DNA of 64,000 nt. It comes from TMED14 sp002167805 (GTDB lineage Bacteria > Bacteroidota > Bacteroidia > Flavobacteriales > Schleiferiaceae). The notes beneath the pieces are model-generated. The model was not told the DNA's origin. It made no database searches and saw nothing but the letters and a program-made list of their open reading frames with translations. Position numbers and translations under genes: made by a program. Within the stretch, counting starts at the first letter, position 1, and each line of letters opens with the position of its first letter. The stretch spans positions 204,547 to 268,546 of the forward strand of contig CBFHHY010000002.1 in assembly GCA_965655795.1 (NCBI GenBank). Reading direction: 5' to 3'. Below are positions 15,425 to 24,687 of the stretch, in pieces.

Positions 15425-15437
15425 ATTCATTTTTGAT

Positions 15438-15761
15438 ATGTTCATATATAATGTTACCATAAACGTTGAAGATTCGATACATGAGAAATGGAAAAAGTGG
15501 ATGATCGAAATTCACATACCGGAAGTATTAGAAACAGGTTGCTTTCTAGAATCTAGGTTTTCCCAAGTTATAGTTAAAGAAGAATCCGGAACAACATACT
15601 CGATACAGTATTTATACAACGATAAAGAAGATTTTAAAGTTTACGAGCAATTATACGCCGAAGAAATAAGAAATAAAACAGAAGATCTTTTTGGAGGAAA
15701 ATACGTAGCCTTTCGAACAACATTAAAAATTATTGATATAAAAAACAAAAAATCATTATGA
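15438..15761 (+). CDS. DUF4286 family protein
   Basis: The start is placed at ATG 15438 ('MFIYNVTINVEDSIHEKW'), the conserved beginning of this family; the open frame extends upstream only into the previous gene. The 107-residue protein has the family pattern 'W...HIP.V..TG.F' and ends with 'FGGKYVAFRTTLKII'. DUF4286 is a small ferredoxin-like (dimeric alpha-beta barrel type) cytoplasmic protein of unknown function, common in Bacteroidota. Its TGA overlaps the ATG of the following peptidase (ATGA). Confidence 0.85.
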   Translation: MFIYNVTINVEDSIHEKWKKWMIEIHIPEVLETGCFLESRFSQVIVKEESGTTYSIQYLYNDKEDFKVYEQLYAEEIRNKTEDLFGGKYVAFRTTLKIIDIKNKKSL

Positions 15762-17836
15762 AAAACTCAATTATCCTTACTCTAATTGCAATTTCCACAA
15801 TTATGTCCAACTCTATAAAACTTGATGCTCAAACAGAAAAAATGACACCTGAAATACTGTGGGATTTAGGTCGTGTTAGTCTTGATCATATTAATAATAA
15901 TCTTGTAATTTATGGAGTTACAAATTATGATCTCAAGAAAAATAAAGGAAATCGAGAATTATACCTAGCTGACCTTAATACCGGGGCAAATACTCAACTC
16001 ACAAACTCTCCAGAAAACGATTACTCTAGTTTCTTAATCAAGGGTGGAAATAGTTATGTTTTTATTAAGAAAGGCCAACTTTATATTTCAAATACAAATC
16101 AAATTAAAAGTGAAAAAGCAAAGAAATTAACATCGTTTAAAACCAAAATCCAATCTGCAAAAGTTACAGAATTAAATGATGGAAGAATACTTTTAGTTTT
16201 CTCAACGCGAGTGAAAATTGATGAGACCCCTCTTGAAAGGCACCCTGACAAACCAAAAGCTGATTTTTCAATACACGACGACCTAATGTACCGTCATTGG
16301 GATAGTTGGACAGATTATAGTTATAATCATATCGGATTTTCAGTAATTGATCCGAATAAAAAAACTCCTACTTCAAAATATATTGACATAATGAAAGGTG
16401 AACGATTTCACTCACCTTTGCCTCCATTTGGTGGATCTGAAAGTTTTGATGTGAGTAAAAATGGTAGATATATAGCCTACGCAAGTAAGAAACTTATTGG
16501 AAAAGATTTTACTACTCATACAAACTCTAAAATCTATTTATTTGATAGAGAAACAGAAATAACTACCTGTTTAAATGGACTTGATGGGTACGACAATAAC
16601 CCCTCTTTCTCACCAAATAGTCAGAATATTGCATTTACAGCGATGCCTGAAGATGGTTACGAAAGCGATGTGAATCAACTTTATATTCTACCTCTTGATC
16701 AAGCTGGTGATAAAAGGACTTTAAGCCCTGTAATCCCTGCAGAGTACATAAATAGCTTCGAATGGCTTGATAATAAAACTATAATTTTCAACGAGACTGT
16801 GGAGGCCACTCAACAAATTCGCCGATTAGATTTGGTTTCGGGCAAAAATGCAATGGCAAAAAAGAAAATTCGAAAACTCACAGAAGGTGATTATAATTAT
16901 GGGAAATTTAAAATCAATAAAAAATACGTAATTGCCGAGCGGCAGGATCATAATCATGCAAATGAACTCTTCAAAATCAGCCTCAATAAATTTGAGAAGC
17001 CTATTCCCTTAACTGATGTGAATCGCGACCTTTATGACTCTATTCAAATTGGCAATGTGGAGAAGAGATGGATAAAAACCAGTGATGGTAATGAAATGCT
17101 GACTTGGGTTTTCTTCCCTCCTAACTTCGATAAAGAAAAAAAATATCCCACATTGCTTTATTGCCAAGGTGGTCCTCAGTCTGCGGTTAGCTCATTTTAT
17201 AGCTTTAGGTGGAATTTTCAACTCATGGCTGCCAATGGATATATTGTTGTTGCTCCAAATCGACATGGCGTTCCAGGGTTCGGCAAGGAATGGAATGAAC
17301 AAATCTCTCAAGATTGGGGTGGCCAAGCGATGAGCGATTATCTTGCAGCAATAGATACCCTTTCAAAAGAAAACTATGTAGACGAAAATAATTTAGGCGC
17401 TATTGGAGCCAGTTATGGGGGTTATTCTGTTTATATGCTCGCAGGAATTCATGAGAATAGATTTAAAGCTTTAATTTCTCATTGTGGATTATTTAACATG
17501 GAAAGTTGGTATTTAAGTACCGAAGAAATGTTTTTTGCGAATAAAGATGTTGGTGGTCCATTTTGGCAAGCTAATGTGCCAAGAGCCTACACCGATTTTA
17601 ATCCCAAAAATTTCGTACAAAATTGGACTGCTCCTATCCTTGTTATTCATGGCGGAAAAGATTTTCGAGTTCCAGTAAACCAAGGAATCGAGGCATATCA
17701 AGCGGCTCAACTACGTGGTATACCATCACGGTTTTTACATTTTGAAAATGAAGGACATTGGATATTAAGTCCACAAAATGGTTTAGTATGGCATTCTGAA
17801 TTTTTTAAATGGCTAGATAAATGGCTCAAAAATTAA
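15758..17836 (+). CDS. Secreted S9-family prolyl oligopeptidase-like peptidase
   Basis: A serine peptidase with a predicted signal peptide (MKNSIILTLIAISTIMSNSIKLDAQ), hence periplasmic or outer-membrane facing. Residues about 40-430 form a WD40-like/TolB-type propeller ('FSPNSQNIAFTAMPEDGY'). Residues about 440-692 are the alpha/beta hydrolase. The catalytic triad is readable: Ser552 in 'GASYGGYSVY', Asp635 in 'GGKDFRVP' and His667 in 'NEGHWI'. The arrangement suggests an acylaminoacyl- or dipeptidyl-peptidase-type enzyme (S9B/S9C); exact specificity is not determinable. Translationally coupled to the DUF4286 gene by an ATGA overlap. Confidence 0.9.
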   Translation: MKNSIILTLIAISTIMSNSIKLDAQTEKMTPEILWDLGRVSLDHINNNLVIYGVTNYDLKKNKGNRELYLADLNTGANTQLTNSPENDYSSFLIKGGNSYVFIKKGQLYISNTNQIKSEKAKKLTSFKTKIQSAKVTELNDGRILLVFSTRVKIDETPLERHPDKPKADFSIHDDLMYRHWDSWTDYSYNHIGFSVIDPNKKTPTSKYIDIMKGERFHSPLPPFGGSESFDVSKNGRYIAYASKKLIGKDFTTHTNSKIYLFDRETEITTCLNGLDGYDNNPSFSPNSQNIAFTAMPEDGYESDVNQLYILPLDQAGDKRTLSPVIPAEYINSFEWLDNKTIIFNETVEATQQIRRLDLVSGKNAMAKKKIRKLTEGDYNYGKFKINKKYVIAERQDHNHANELFKISLNKFEKPIPLTDVNRDLYDSIQIGNVEKRWIKTSDGNEMLTWVFFPPNFDKEKKYPTLLYCQGGPQSAVSSFYSFRWNFQLMAANGYIVVAPNRHGVPGFGKEWNEQISQDWGGQAMSDYLAAIDTLSKENYVDENNLGAIGASYGGYSVYMLAGIHENRFKALISHCGLFNMESWYLSTEEMFFANKDVGGPFWQANVPRAYTDFNPKNFVQNWTAPILVIHGGKDFRVPVNQGIEAYQAAQLRGIPSRFLHFENEGHWILSPQNGLVWHSEFFKWLDKWLKN

Positions 17837-17880
17837 TTCAATTTTGCTCAAAAAAATTGTGAGTATACCCAAAAAATATA

Positions 17881-19128
17881 ATGAAAACAATTCCCTTTCG
17901 CTCAGGCGTATTAAAAAATGGTCTACGATGGATTCATCAAGAAGTTCTATCCCCGACAGGGCATGTTGCATTAATGATTCAAGCAGGGTCTAGAGATGAA
18001 AAACCCAATGAAGAGGGACTAGCACATTTCATAGAGCACCTTTTATTTAAAGGGACTCAAAAGCGAAAAGCTTTCCATATTATCTCGAGAATAGAAGATG
18101 TTGGTGGAGAACTAAATGCATACACTGGAAAGGAAGAAACCACATTGTATGCAAGTTTTTTAAAGGAGAATTATGAAAGATCTATAGAGTTGATTTTTGA
18201 CATCATCATAAATGCCAATTTTCCAGAAAAGGAAATTCCTAAGGAGAAAGAAGTAATCATTGATGAAATTCAATCATACCGTGACACCCCATCTGATTTA
18301 ATTTTTGATGAATTTGATGAATTACTTTTTCCGAATCAAGCCATTGGGAAAAACATTCTAGGTACTGAAAAGACGATAAAAAAGTTCACAAGAAAACAAG
18401 TCTTAGATTTCGTAAAAAGAAATTACGGACCAGAAAAAGCTGTTTTATCCTCAGTAGGTGGAATTAAAAGTGAGGACTTTGAAAAAATTGCAAACCGTTA
18501 TGCATCAACCTGGAAAGCACATAATAATACCATCCATAGAGAGAAACCGGTAATTTCAAAAGGGCTATCACATCACTTGGTAAAAGGAATTCATCAAAGC
18601 CACTTAGTCATCGGAGGAGAAGGAGTTTCACTCCATGATAAAAATTATACAGCTCTCGTACTTTTAAATAATTTACTCGGAGGACCAGCAATGAACTCAA
18701 GATTAAATCTAAAGATTCGTGAAAAATTTGGCATAACATACCAAATTGAAAGTTTTATAAATTCCTATTGTGATGCTGGAATATGGGGAGTATATGCTGG
18801 CACAGATATACAAACAATTAATCGGTGTCATGAACTAATACTAAAAGAATTAAAACTATTAAAAGAAAAGAAAATAGGAAAAATACAATTTAGTAAAGCC
18901 AAAACTCAATTACTTGGTCAAATGGCTTTGCACCAAGATAATAAGGTAAATCTTATGACTTCGTTAGCAAAATCAATTCTTATTTATAATAAAGTGGATA
19001 CTTTTCAAGAAATAATTAGCAAAGTGAATTCAGTTGAAATTAATCAAATTCAAGAATTGGCCCAACAAATTTTTGATACAGAAAAAATAAATGAACTTCG
19101 TTATGTCCCGGAAACAAACTATCAATAA
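17881..19128 (+). CDS. M16-family zinc peptidase (pitrilysin type)
   Basis: The inverted zinc motif H-F-I-E-H is at residues 49-53, and the distal glutamate ligand is in the 'VIIDEI' segment near 125-130. 'NAYTGKEETTLYA' (79-91) is the strand that holds peptide substrate. A second, inactive M16 half spans about 190-400 ('GGPAMNSRLNLKIREKFGITY'). The single-chain 415 residues match bacterial processing-peptidase-like M16B enzymes. No signal peptide is seen, so cytoplasmic by default, though some M16B members are periplasmic. It lies five bases ahead of an O-methyltransferase. Confidence 0.9.
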   Translation: MKTIPFRSGVLKNGLRWIHQEVLSPTGHVALMIQAGSRDEKPNEEGLAHFIEHLLFKGTQKRKAFHIISRIEDVGGELNAYTGKEETTLYASFLKENYERSIELIFDIIINANFPEKEIPKEKEVIIDEIQSYRDTPSDLIFDEFDELLFPNQAIGKNILGTEKTIKKFTRKQVLDFVKRNYGPEKAVLSSVGGIKSEDFEKIANRYASTWKAHNNTIHREKPVISKGLSHHLVKGIHQSHLVIGGEGVSLHDKNYTALVLLNNLLGGPAMNSRLNLKIREKFGITYQIESFINSYCDAGIWGVYAGTDIQTINRCHELILKELKLLKEKKIGKIQFSKAKTQLLGQMALHQDNKVNLMTSLAKSILIYNKVDTFQEIISKVNSVEINQIQELAQQIFDTEKINELRYVPETNYQ

Positions 19129-19133
19129 AAATC

Positions 19134-19772
19134 ATGGAATTCTTACCAAAAGAAATAGAAGAGTATTCTCTATCTCATACATCATCTCAAAGTATAATTT
19201 TAGAAAAAATTGAAAACGAAACTTGGCAAGAAGTACTGATGCCCAGAATGTTGTCTGGAAGGCAACAAGGAAGGTTTTTGAGTTTAATGTCAAAACTAGT
19301 TAAACCTAAAAGAGTACTAGAAATTGGAACCTACACGGGCTACTCCGCAATATGTATATCCGAAGGATTATCAGAACATGGAATTATTCATACCATAGAT
19401 AATAATATCGAATTAAAACAAAGAGTTATTGGGTATTTTAAAGAGTCGGGAATCATTAACTCTGTAAAAATGCATTGGGGTAATGCTCTTGAAATCATTC
19501 CTTCAATCAATGAAAAATGGGACTTAGTTTTCATCGATGCAGATAAAGAAAATTATTCTAATTATTTTGATTTAATTATTGATAAAATGAATATTGGTGG
19601 CATCATTATAGCCGATAATGTTCTTTGGAGCGGTAAAGTCATCAATCCAAATAAAAAAGATAAAGAGACCTATGAGCTCGACAAATTCAACAAAAAAATA
19701 GCAAATGATAAAAGAGTTGAACATCAATTATTACCTCTCAGAGACGGCTTAATGATTGCCCAAAAAATTTAG
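19134..19772 (+). CDS. Class I SAM-dependent O-methyltransferase (CCoAOMT-like)
   Basis: The 212-residue protein has the SAM fold: 'VLEIGTYTGYSAICISEGL' (motif I), 'IHTIDNN' (acidic ribose-binding residue), 'WDLVFIDADKENYSNYFD' with the metal-binding Asp, and 'GGIIIADNVLWSGKV' with a second metal-site Asp/Asn pair. This is the divalent-cation-dependent caffeoyl-CoA/catechol O-methyltransferase subgroup. The bacterial substrate is unknown, likely a catechol-type compound. Its stop is one base from the stop of kdsB on the other strand. Confidence 0.9.
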   Translation: MEFLPKEIEEYSLSHTSSQSIILEKIENETWQEVLMPRMLSGRQQGRFLSLMSKLVKPKRVLEIGTYTGYSAICISEGLSEHGIIHTIDNNIELKQRVIGYFKESGIINSVKMHWGNALEIIPSINEKWDLVFIDADKENYSNYFDLIIDKMNIGGIIIADNVLWSGKVINPNKKDKETYELDKFNKKIANDKRVEHQLLPLRDGLMIAQKI

Positions 19773-19773
19773 T

Positions 19774-20478
19774 TCATTTCTCCATAATTCTTTTTATAAT
19801 TTTTAAATCCTCATCGGTATCGACTCCTAACCCGGGGGCATTAATAATTGACGAATGGATTGTATAACCATTTTCTATCCACCTTAGTTGTTCCAGTTTT
19901 TCTTTTTTTTCTCTAATTGTCGGTTCTAATTCTACTAATTTAGATAGTACGTCAGATCGAAATCCGTACATGCCAACATGTCGATACGGCTTTTGAGTAA
20001 ATGACTTTGGATCACGGCTAAATTTCAGACATATACCCATATCCGTTCGATCAACAAAGCAATGATTTATTGATTTTAAATCACTTAATGAAGCCGATGT
20101 AACTAAAGTTCCTATTTCAATTATTTCATTATCCATTAAAGAAATTAAATTCCTAATATCATCCTCCCTAACAAGAGGTTCATCTCCTTGAATATTTAAT
20201 ATCACTTCAGGGTAAATATCTAATTTTTTTAGTGCTTCTGCCACTCTTTGAGTCCCATTCAAACAAGATTTTGAAGTTAATATTGCATCTCCCCCTTCGC
20301 TTTGGATCACCTTTAAGATTCTGTCATCATCAGTAGCAACGTATGTTGGTAAGACTTTTTTAACTTCATTCCAAACCCAATAAATCATGGGTTTTCCATT
20401 TATCTCTTTAAGGGGTTTTCCGGGAAGTCTGGTGCTTCCATATCGGGCTGGTATTATTGCAATTGCAGAATCAATCAT
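19774..20478 (-). CDS. kdsB: 3-deoxy-manno-octulosonate cytidylyltransferase (CMP-Kdo synthetase)
   Basis: Activates Kdo with CTP for lipopolysaccharide core synthesis. The 234-residue protein starts 'MIDSAIAIIPARYGSTRLPGKPL', the CTP-binding loop with the conserved Arg and Lys. It has 'VATDDDRI', 'NIQGDEPLV' and 'RHVGMYGFRSDVL'. Length is slightly below the E. coli enzyme (248). It pairs functionally with waaA (24.7 kb) and the lpx genes (54.6-57.7 kb). Confidence 0.95.
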   Translation of the reverse strand: MIDSAIAIIPARYGSTRLPGKPLKEINGKPMIYWVWNEVKKVLPTYVATDDDRILKVIQSEGGDAILTSKSCLNGTQRVAEALKKLDIYPEVILNIQGDEPLVREDDIRNLISLMDNEIIEIGTLVTSASLSDLKSINHCFVDRTDMGICLKFSRDPKSFTQKPYRHVGMYGFRSDVLSKLVELEPTIREKKEKLEQLRWIENGYTIHSSIINAPGLGVDTDEDLKIIKRIMEK

Positions 20479-20501
20479 TTTTTATGACTTCATTGAAAAG
20501 A

Positions 20502-22619
20502 CTATTCTCTTAACAATATAAACTTTTCAGCAATAATATTATCTCCGTCAATTATTTCCGAGGACTCTTTACTAAAAATTGCCTGAGCCAGATATTGCCC
20601 TGAGGGGATATTTCCCAGCCATAAGTATACTTCATTTCGACCCAAATTTATTTCACGGACCCCCATTTGAATAATCTCTCCCGCGCTATTTACTAATCGT
20701 AAAAATAAATACCCTGAGTAAGGTGCATCTACAGCAAAAGTTAAATTACCCAGTGATGGGTTTGGAAATATACTTGGTGCTGGTGCATTAGCATATGGAA
20801 TATATAGATTTGTCTTATTTGAACAGCCTCTAGCATCTATCACCTCAAAAGTCACACTATCTCCGCTACAAGCACCGGAATAATTTGAAAACCCTTTATT
20901 ACCATCCCAAAAAAATTCAAAAGGTTCGATACCACCAAAAACATCTACTTCTATCAAATGGTTGCATCCCATTCCACTGAGAGTTATTTCAAAATCTAAC
21001 GCTGTCGAATCTGGACTTTGAAGTAATGAAAACCAAGAAGAATTTCCACCATTACTTAAACCATAAAATCCTGAAGACCATGCCTTTTGAGGGTCATGGT
21101 AAACGGTCTGAAGCCCAAAATAATCACCCCATCTTTCAGGACCACTTAGCTTATTTACGACACCTTCACCTTCTTTAAGAGTTATAATATCTGAATATGA
21201 TCCATCATTTGAATAATAAATCGCAGAATACCCTGCATACTCGGAAATTGAAGAGTGATTAAATCCGATTAGAACTTCTGTATCACATTCTTCATTGCCT
21301 AAAAAAACAATATTTGGGTATGCTAAATCTCGACTAGAGTGAGAGATAATATTACCTACTAAACTGTCTGGCTGATCATTAGTCCTGTAAATTCCATGAT
21401 AAAGTGCACATCTATTAGTGGTAAAATCTCTGGTGGTACTGACTAAATGAACCTGACCAGTTGGCGTCTCCAATGCCCCTAACCATCTTCCATCATTAGT
21501 TGAAAGGTCGTAAGTGTTCGATGCACTGACAATTGGTTGTTTTCCATTGGGAGGGACACCATAAGGAATCGAAGATGGGCACATAGAAATATTATAACTG
21601 TGAGTACCACCTATCGCAGAATCCACCCGAGACAAAAAAAATGTTGAATCATTTTGAATACTGAAATTTCGATTCGATGCAAACATCGGTTTTGATACAT
21701 ATCCATTCCAACCATTTACAGCGACAAGATTTCTTATAAATTTGCCATTATACTTAATCCCATGATGCAATTCAGATGGAAGAACTGAGGAACCAGAAAA
21801 ACCGGAAAACTTATCCATTTCCCAAATAACGGTTCCATCGAAACCTAACTGCCAACTTACACCAGGAATGATAAGATTAATTGACATAATTAATTTATCA
21901 TCGGATAAAGCTATACTTGGAAAATCACTCCATCTATTATTGTTCAGTGGATTCCCGGGTAGTGTGTACATATGCCACCCTGCTGCTGGGTCATTAGTTT
22001 GGCTAAAACAAACAACTATCTTACTGGTTTGCGGAGTGTTTCCAACAAAAAACAATAAAACCCATCTATCTTCATTCGGATCATACAATAATCGTGGATC
22101 GCTTGCTCCAGAAGATGTTACTACCCCTGAAGCTTGAATCAAAGAAATGAATTGCTGTGGAAAATGAAATGTATCAGTTTTTAAATCCCATGCCCACAAA
22201 ATGGAATTAACCGCTCCTAAAAGGATACTGTCTTTTGAAAAAGCCACCGTATTATCATTTGGAGTTCCACCTGCCAAGGGTATTTGAGCACCATTCACAG
22301 TAAATACGCGCTTCATGCCCAGCTCATCAATTAAAATAGGAGAATCTGACATTGTTTTTAAATATCGCGTTGATTCGTATTTACCTTTTCCTAATTTTAA
22401 TTCTGCCTTTTTTTTCAAATCATTTAAAAAAGATTGTTTGGAAAAAGCATCTTGAGATTCTAACGAATTTACTCTAAAATCATAGTTTGCATCAACAGAT
22501 CTTAAATCAAAAGATTTTACTTTTTCAATAGAGAAATTCAATGGCTGTGCAGACAGATTAAAAGAATAAAGAACAGATATAAAAAGAGAAAACAACTTTA
22601 CTTTTTTTCTAAATAGCAT
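20502..22619 (-). CDS. Secreted protein with T9SS C-terminal sorting domain
   Basis: The start is placed at ATG 22617-22619, which puts the signal peptide (MLFRKKVKLFSLFISVLYSFNLSAQ) at the very N-terminus; an upstream ATG at 22655 would overlap the DegT gene. The mature part contains repeated beta-strand blades ('DPRLLYDPNEDRWVLLFFVG', 'NNRWSDFPSIALSDDKLIMS'), reminiscent of a propeller or sialidase-like fold. A PKD-like segment with 'CSGDSVTFEVIDARGC' follows. The last 75 residues begin 'PNPSLGNLTFAVDAP' and show 'GEIIQMG...NLGRNEVYLWLGNIPSGQY', the type A sorting domain. Predicted to cross the outer membrane through T9SS. Substrate unknown. Confidence 0.82.
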   Translation of the reverse strand: MLFRKKVKLFSLFISVLYSFNLSAQPLNFSIEKVKSFDLRSVDANYDFRVNSLESQDAFSKQSFLNDLKKKAELKLGKGKYESTRYLKTMSDSPILIDELGMKRVFTVNGAQIPLAGGTPNDNTVAFSKDSILLGAVNSILWAWDLKTDTFHFPQQFISLIQASGVVTSSGASDPRLLYDPNEDRWVLLFFVGNTPQTSKIVVCFSQTNDPAAGWHMYTLPGNPLNNNRWSDFPSIALSDDKLIMSINLIIPGVSWQLGFDGTVIWEMDKFSGFSGSSVLPSELHHGIKYNGKFIRNLVAVNGWNGYVSKPMFASNRNFSIQNDSTFFLSRVDSAIGGTHSYNISMCPSSIPYGVPPNGKQPIVSASNTYDLSTNDGRWLGALETPTGQVHLVSTTRDFTTNRCALYHGIYRTNDQPDSLVGNIISHSSRDLAYPNIVFLGNEECDTEVLIGFNHSSISEYAGYSAIYYSNDGSYSDIITLKEGEGVVNKLSGPERWGDYFGLQTVYHDPQKAWSSGFYGLSNGGNSSWFSLLQSPDSTALDFEITLSGMGCNHLIEVDVFGGIEPFEFFWDGNKGFSNYSGACSGDSVTFEVIDARGCSNKTNLYIPYANAPAPSIFPNPSLGNLTFAVDAPYSGYLFLRLVNSAGEIIQMGVREINLGRNEVYLWLGNIPSGQYLAQAIFSKESSEIIDGDNIIAEKFILLRE

Positions 22620-22644
22620 TATCAAATAACTTGTTAGAGATTTA

Positions 22645-23784
22645 TTAGTCGCCATAAAACTCTTTTATTTTATCAATAATATAAACTTGTGTTTTTTCAT
22701 CTAATTCTGAATGCATGGGCAATGAAATCACTTGACGAGCTAATGCCTCTGCAATAGGAAAGCTCATTCCAGAATGGTCTAAATTTTTAAATGCTTTTTG
22801 AAAATGTAAAGGCAATGGGTAATATACCATTGAGGGAATTTTATGTTCTTTTAAAAATTGAATTAATTGGTAACGAGACCCATCTAAGATTCTTAAAGTA
22901 TACTGATGAAAAACATGGGTACTTTCCTTTCTTCGCATAGGAATTCTCAGTGATTTTAAAGAGGCTAGATGTTTATCGTAAAATTTTGCAGCTTGCTGAC
23001 GAGATTTATTATAATTATCTAAATGAGCAAGTTTAAGATTCAAAATAGCAGCCTGAATTGTATCTAAACGGCTATTACATCCAATAATATCATGATGATA
23101 TTTAATTTTTTGACCATGGTTAGCGACCATCTTAATTCTCTCTGCCAAAAAATCATCATTTGTGATAATTGCCCCACCATCTCCTAAGCAGCCTAAATTT
23201 TTTGATGGAAAAAATGAAGTACAACCAATTCTTCCAATAGTTCCGAGTTTTTTTTCATTACCATTTAAAAATCGATAAGATGCCCCCATAGACTGCGCAG
23301 CATCTTCTATTATGTTGATTTTGTGATCTGCTGCCAAATTCATTAAAGGCTCTAAATTAGCTGATTGACCAAATAAATGAACTGGTATAATAACCTTGGT
23401 CCTGGGTGTAATTGCAGTTTTTACTTGTTCAATATTGAGACCAAAGTAATCCGGATCTACATCAACAAGAACAGCCTTCAATCCCAGTAAAGAGATGACC
23501 TCAGCAGTAGCCACATATGTGAATGTTGGTGTAATCACCTCATCACCAGGCTTTAGATCTAATGACATTAATGCAATTTGAAGAGCATCAGTTCCATTAG
23601 CGCAAGGAATTACATATTTAGAACCTAAGTAAAGCGACAAACTATCTGCAAATCTTCCCACTTCAGGACCATTTATATAAGCACCAGAATCAACAACTTT
23701 TTGAATACAAGAATTCAATTCTCTTTGAATTTTTTTGTGCTGACTTTGCAAATCAACCATTTGAATTGATGTGGGTATGCTCAT
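22645..23784 (-). CDS. DegT/DnrJ/EryC1/StrS-family sugar aminotransferase
   Basis: PLP enzyme transferring an amino group to a keto-sugar nucleotide in surface polysaccharide synthesis. The 379-residue protein has 'ANGTDALQIALMSL' (cofactor phosphate), 'VHLFGQSANLEPL', 'IIEDAAQSMGASY' (Asp161 contacts the pyridine ring) and the catalytic Lys195 in 'FFPSKNLGCLGDGGAI'. The overall pattern resembles WbpE-type UDP-3-keto-sugar aminotransferases, but the exact sugar cannot be assigned. No other sugar-biosynthesis genes adjoin; kdsB is three genes away on the same strand. Confidence 0.9.
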   Translation of the reverse strand: MSIPTSIQMVDLQSQHKKIQRELNSCIQKVVDSGAYINGPEVGRFADSLSLYLGSKYVIPCANGTDALQIALMSLDLKPGDEVITPTFTYVATAEVISLLGLKAVLVDVDPDYFGLNIEQVKTAITPRTKVIIPVHLFGQSANLEPLMNLAADHKINIIEDAAQSMGASYRFLNGNEKKLGTIGRIGCTSFFPSKNLGCLGDGGAIITNDDFLAERIKMVANHGQKIKYHHDIIGCNSRLDTIQAAILNLKLAHLDNYNKSRQQAAKFYDKHLASLKSLRIPMRRKESTHVFHQYTLRILDGSRYQLIQFLKEHKIPSMVYYPLPLHFQKAFKNLDHSGMSFPIAEALARQVISLPMHSELDEKTQVYIIDKIKEFYGD

Positions 23785-23876
23785 GCCTGAATTGGGTAGT
23801 TATTCGTTGGGTAGATACAAAAATACTAATTCAATCTGTCAATCAATATAAAGATCTTAACCTCTAACTTAGTGCC

Positions 23877-24665
23877 ATGCGAATTATTTCAATTCTGATA
23901 TGGATTTCATTGATTTTTTCAAATATTCAGATAATGGCAAAATCTCCCATTCTATCTGCCTCAATAAAGGATAGAATGGTTAAAATTGAAACATCAAAAA
24001 AAAGAGGAAGTCTTATTCAAATGAAATTTGGTAACAAAATTCCATTTGGCAATTGGAGCAATTATTATGGACCATTTCTTGAATCCGGAATTCAATATTC
24101 ATGGTTAAAGGAATCCATTATTTATGGACTGAGCTCAACTTATTTTTTTGGCAACAATGTGAAAAATTTGGATGAGATTTTAGAACATCTTATCACCAGA
24201 AATGGGGAGATAATGAGTAATGATGGTAGTTCATTATCTAGTCTCCAGAGCGAAATTAGAGGTGGACAAATAGGTGTTCATTTAGGTTCGCTTATCCCGA
24301 AATGGGGAAATAAAAACAATCAACCATTAATTTTATTTGAAGCTGGGATGATCCAGCATAAAAGAAAATTTATTTCCTCAGGAGGAGTTCCGCAATTAGA
24401 AATACCCTATATCTACGGTTTGGATAACTTGCACCGAGGTTTTTATTTGCAAGAAAATATTGGGTGGATTCACATTGGTGAAAATGCACCGCATTTTAAA
24501 ATTGAATTACAAACGATTCAATCTAGGACCAGACTGGTTCGAGAATACCAGTTTAATCTCGATGATTATGACTACAACAATAAATGGGACTTTGGAATAG
24601 GATTTAGAGTGACATGGATTTTACCTATGCTAAGAGAAAAATCAGAGACAATATTTTATTATTAA
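23877..24665 (+). CDS. Predicted secreted/outer-membrane beta-barrel-like protein
   Basis: The 262-residue protein has a signal peptide (MRIISILIWISLIFSNIQIMA) and then alternating hydrophobic/polar strands rich in Gly and aromatic residues ('YYGPFLESGIQYSWLKESIIYGLSSTYFFG', read as successive strands). It ends 'KWDFGIGFRVTWILPMLRE', compatible with an outer-membrane barrel closing strand. No enzyme motif is present. It lies 22 bases before waaA, so it may be co-transcribed with LPS assembly. Family not recognised; outer-membrane location is inference. Confidence 0.65.
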   Translation: MRIISILIWISLIFSNIQIMAKSPILSASIKDRMVKIETSKKRGSLIQMKFGNKIPFGNWSNYYGPFLESGIQYSWLKESIIYGLSSTYFFGNNVKNLDEILEHLITRNGEIMSNDGSSLSSLQSEIRGGQIGVHLGSLIPKWGNKNNQPLILFEAGMIQHKRKFISSGGVPQLEIPYIYGLDNLHRGFYLQENIGWIHIGENAPHFKIELQTIQSRTRLVREYQFNLDDYDYNNKWDFGIGFRVTWILPMLREKSETIFYY

Positions 24666-24687
24666 AAAATGAGAAAATAATAAGAGA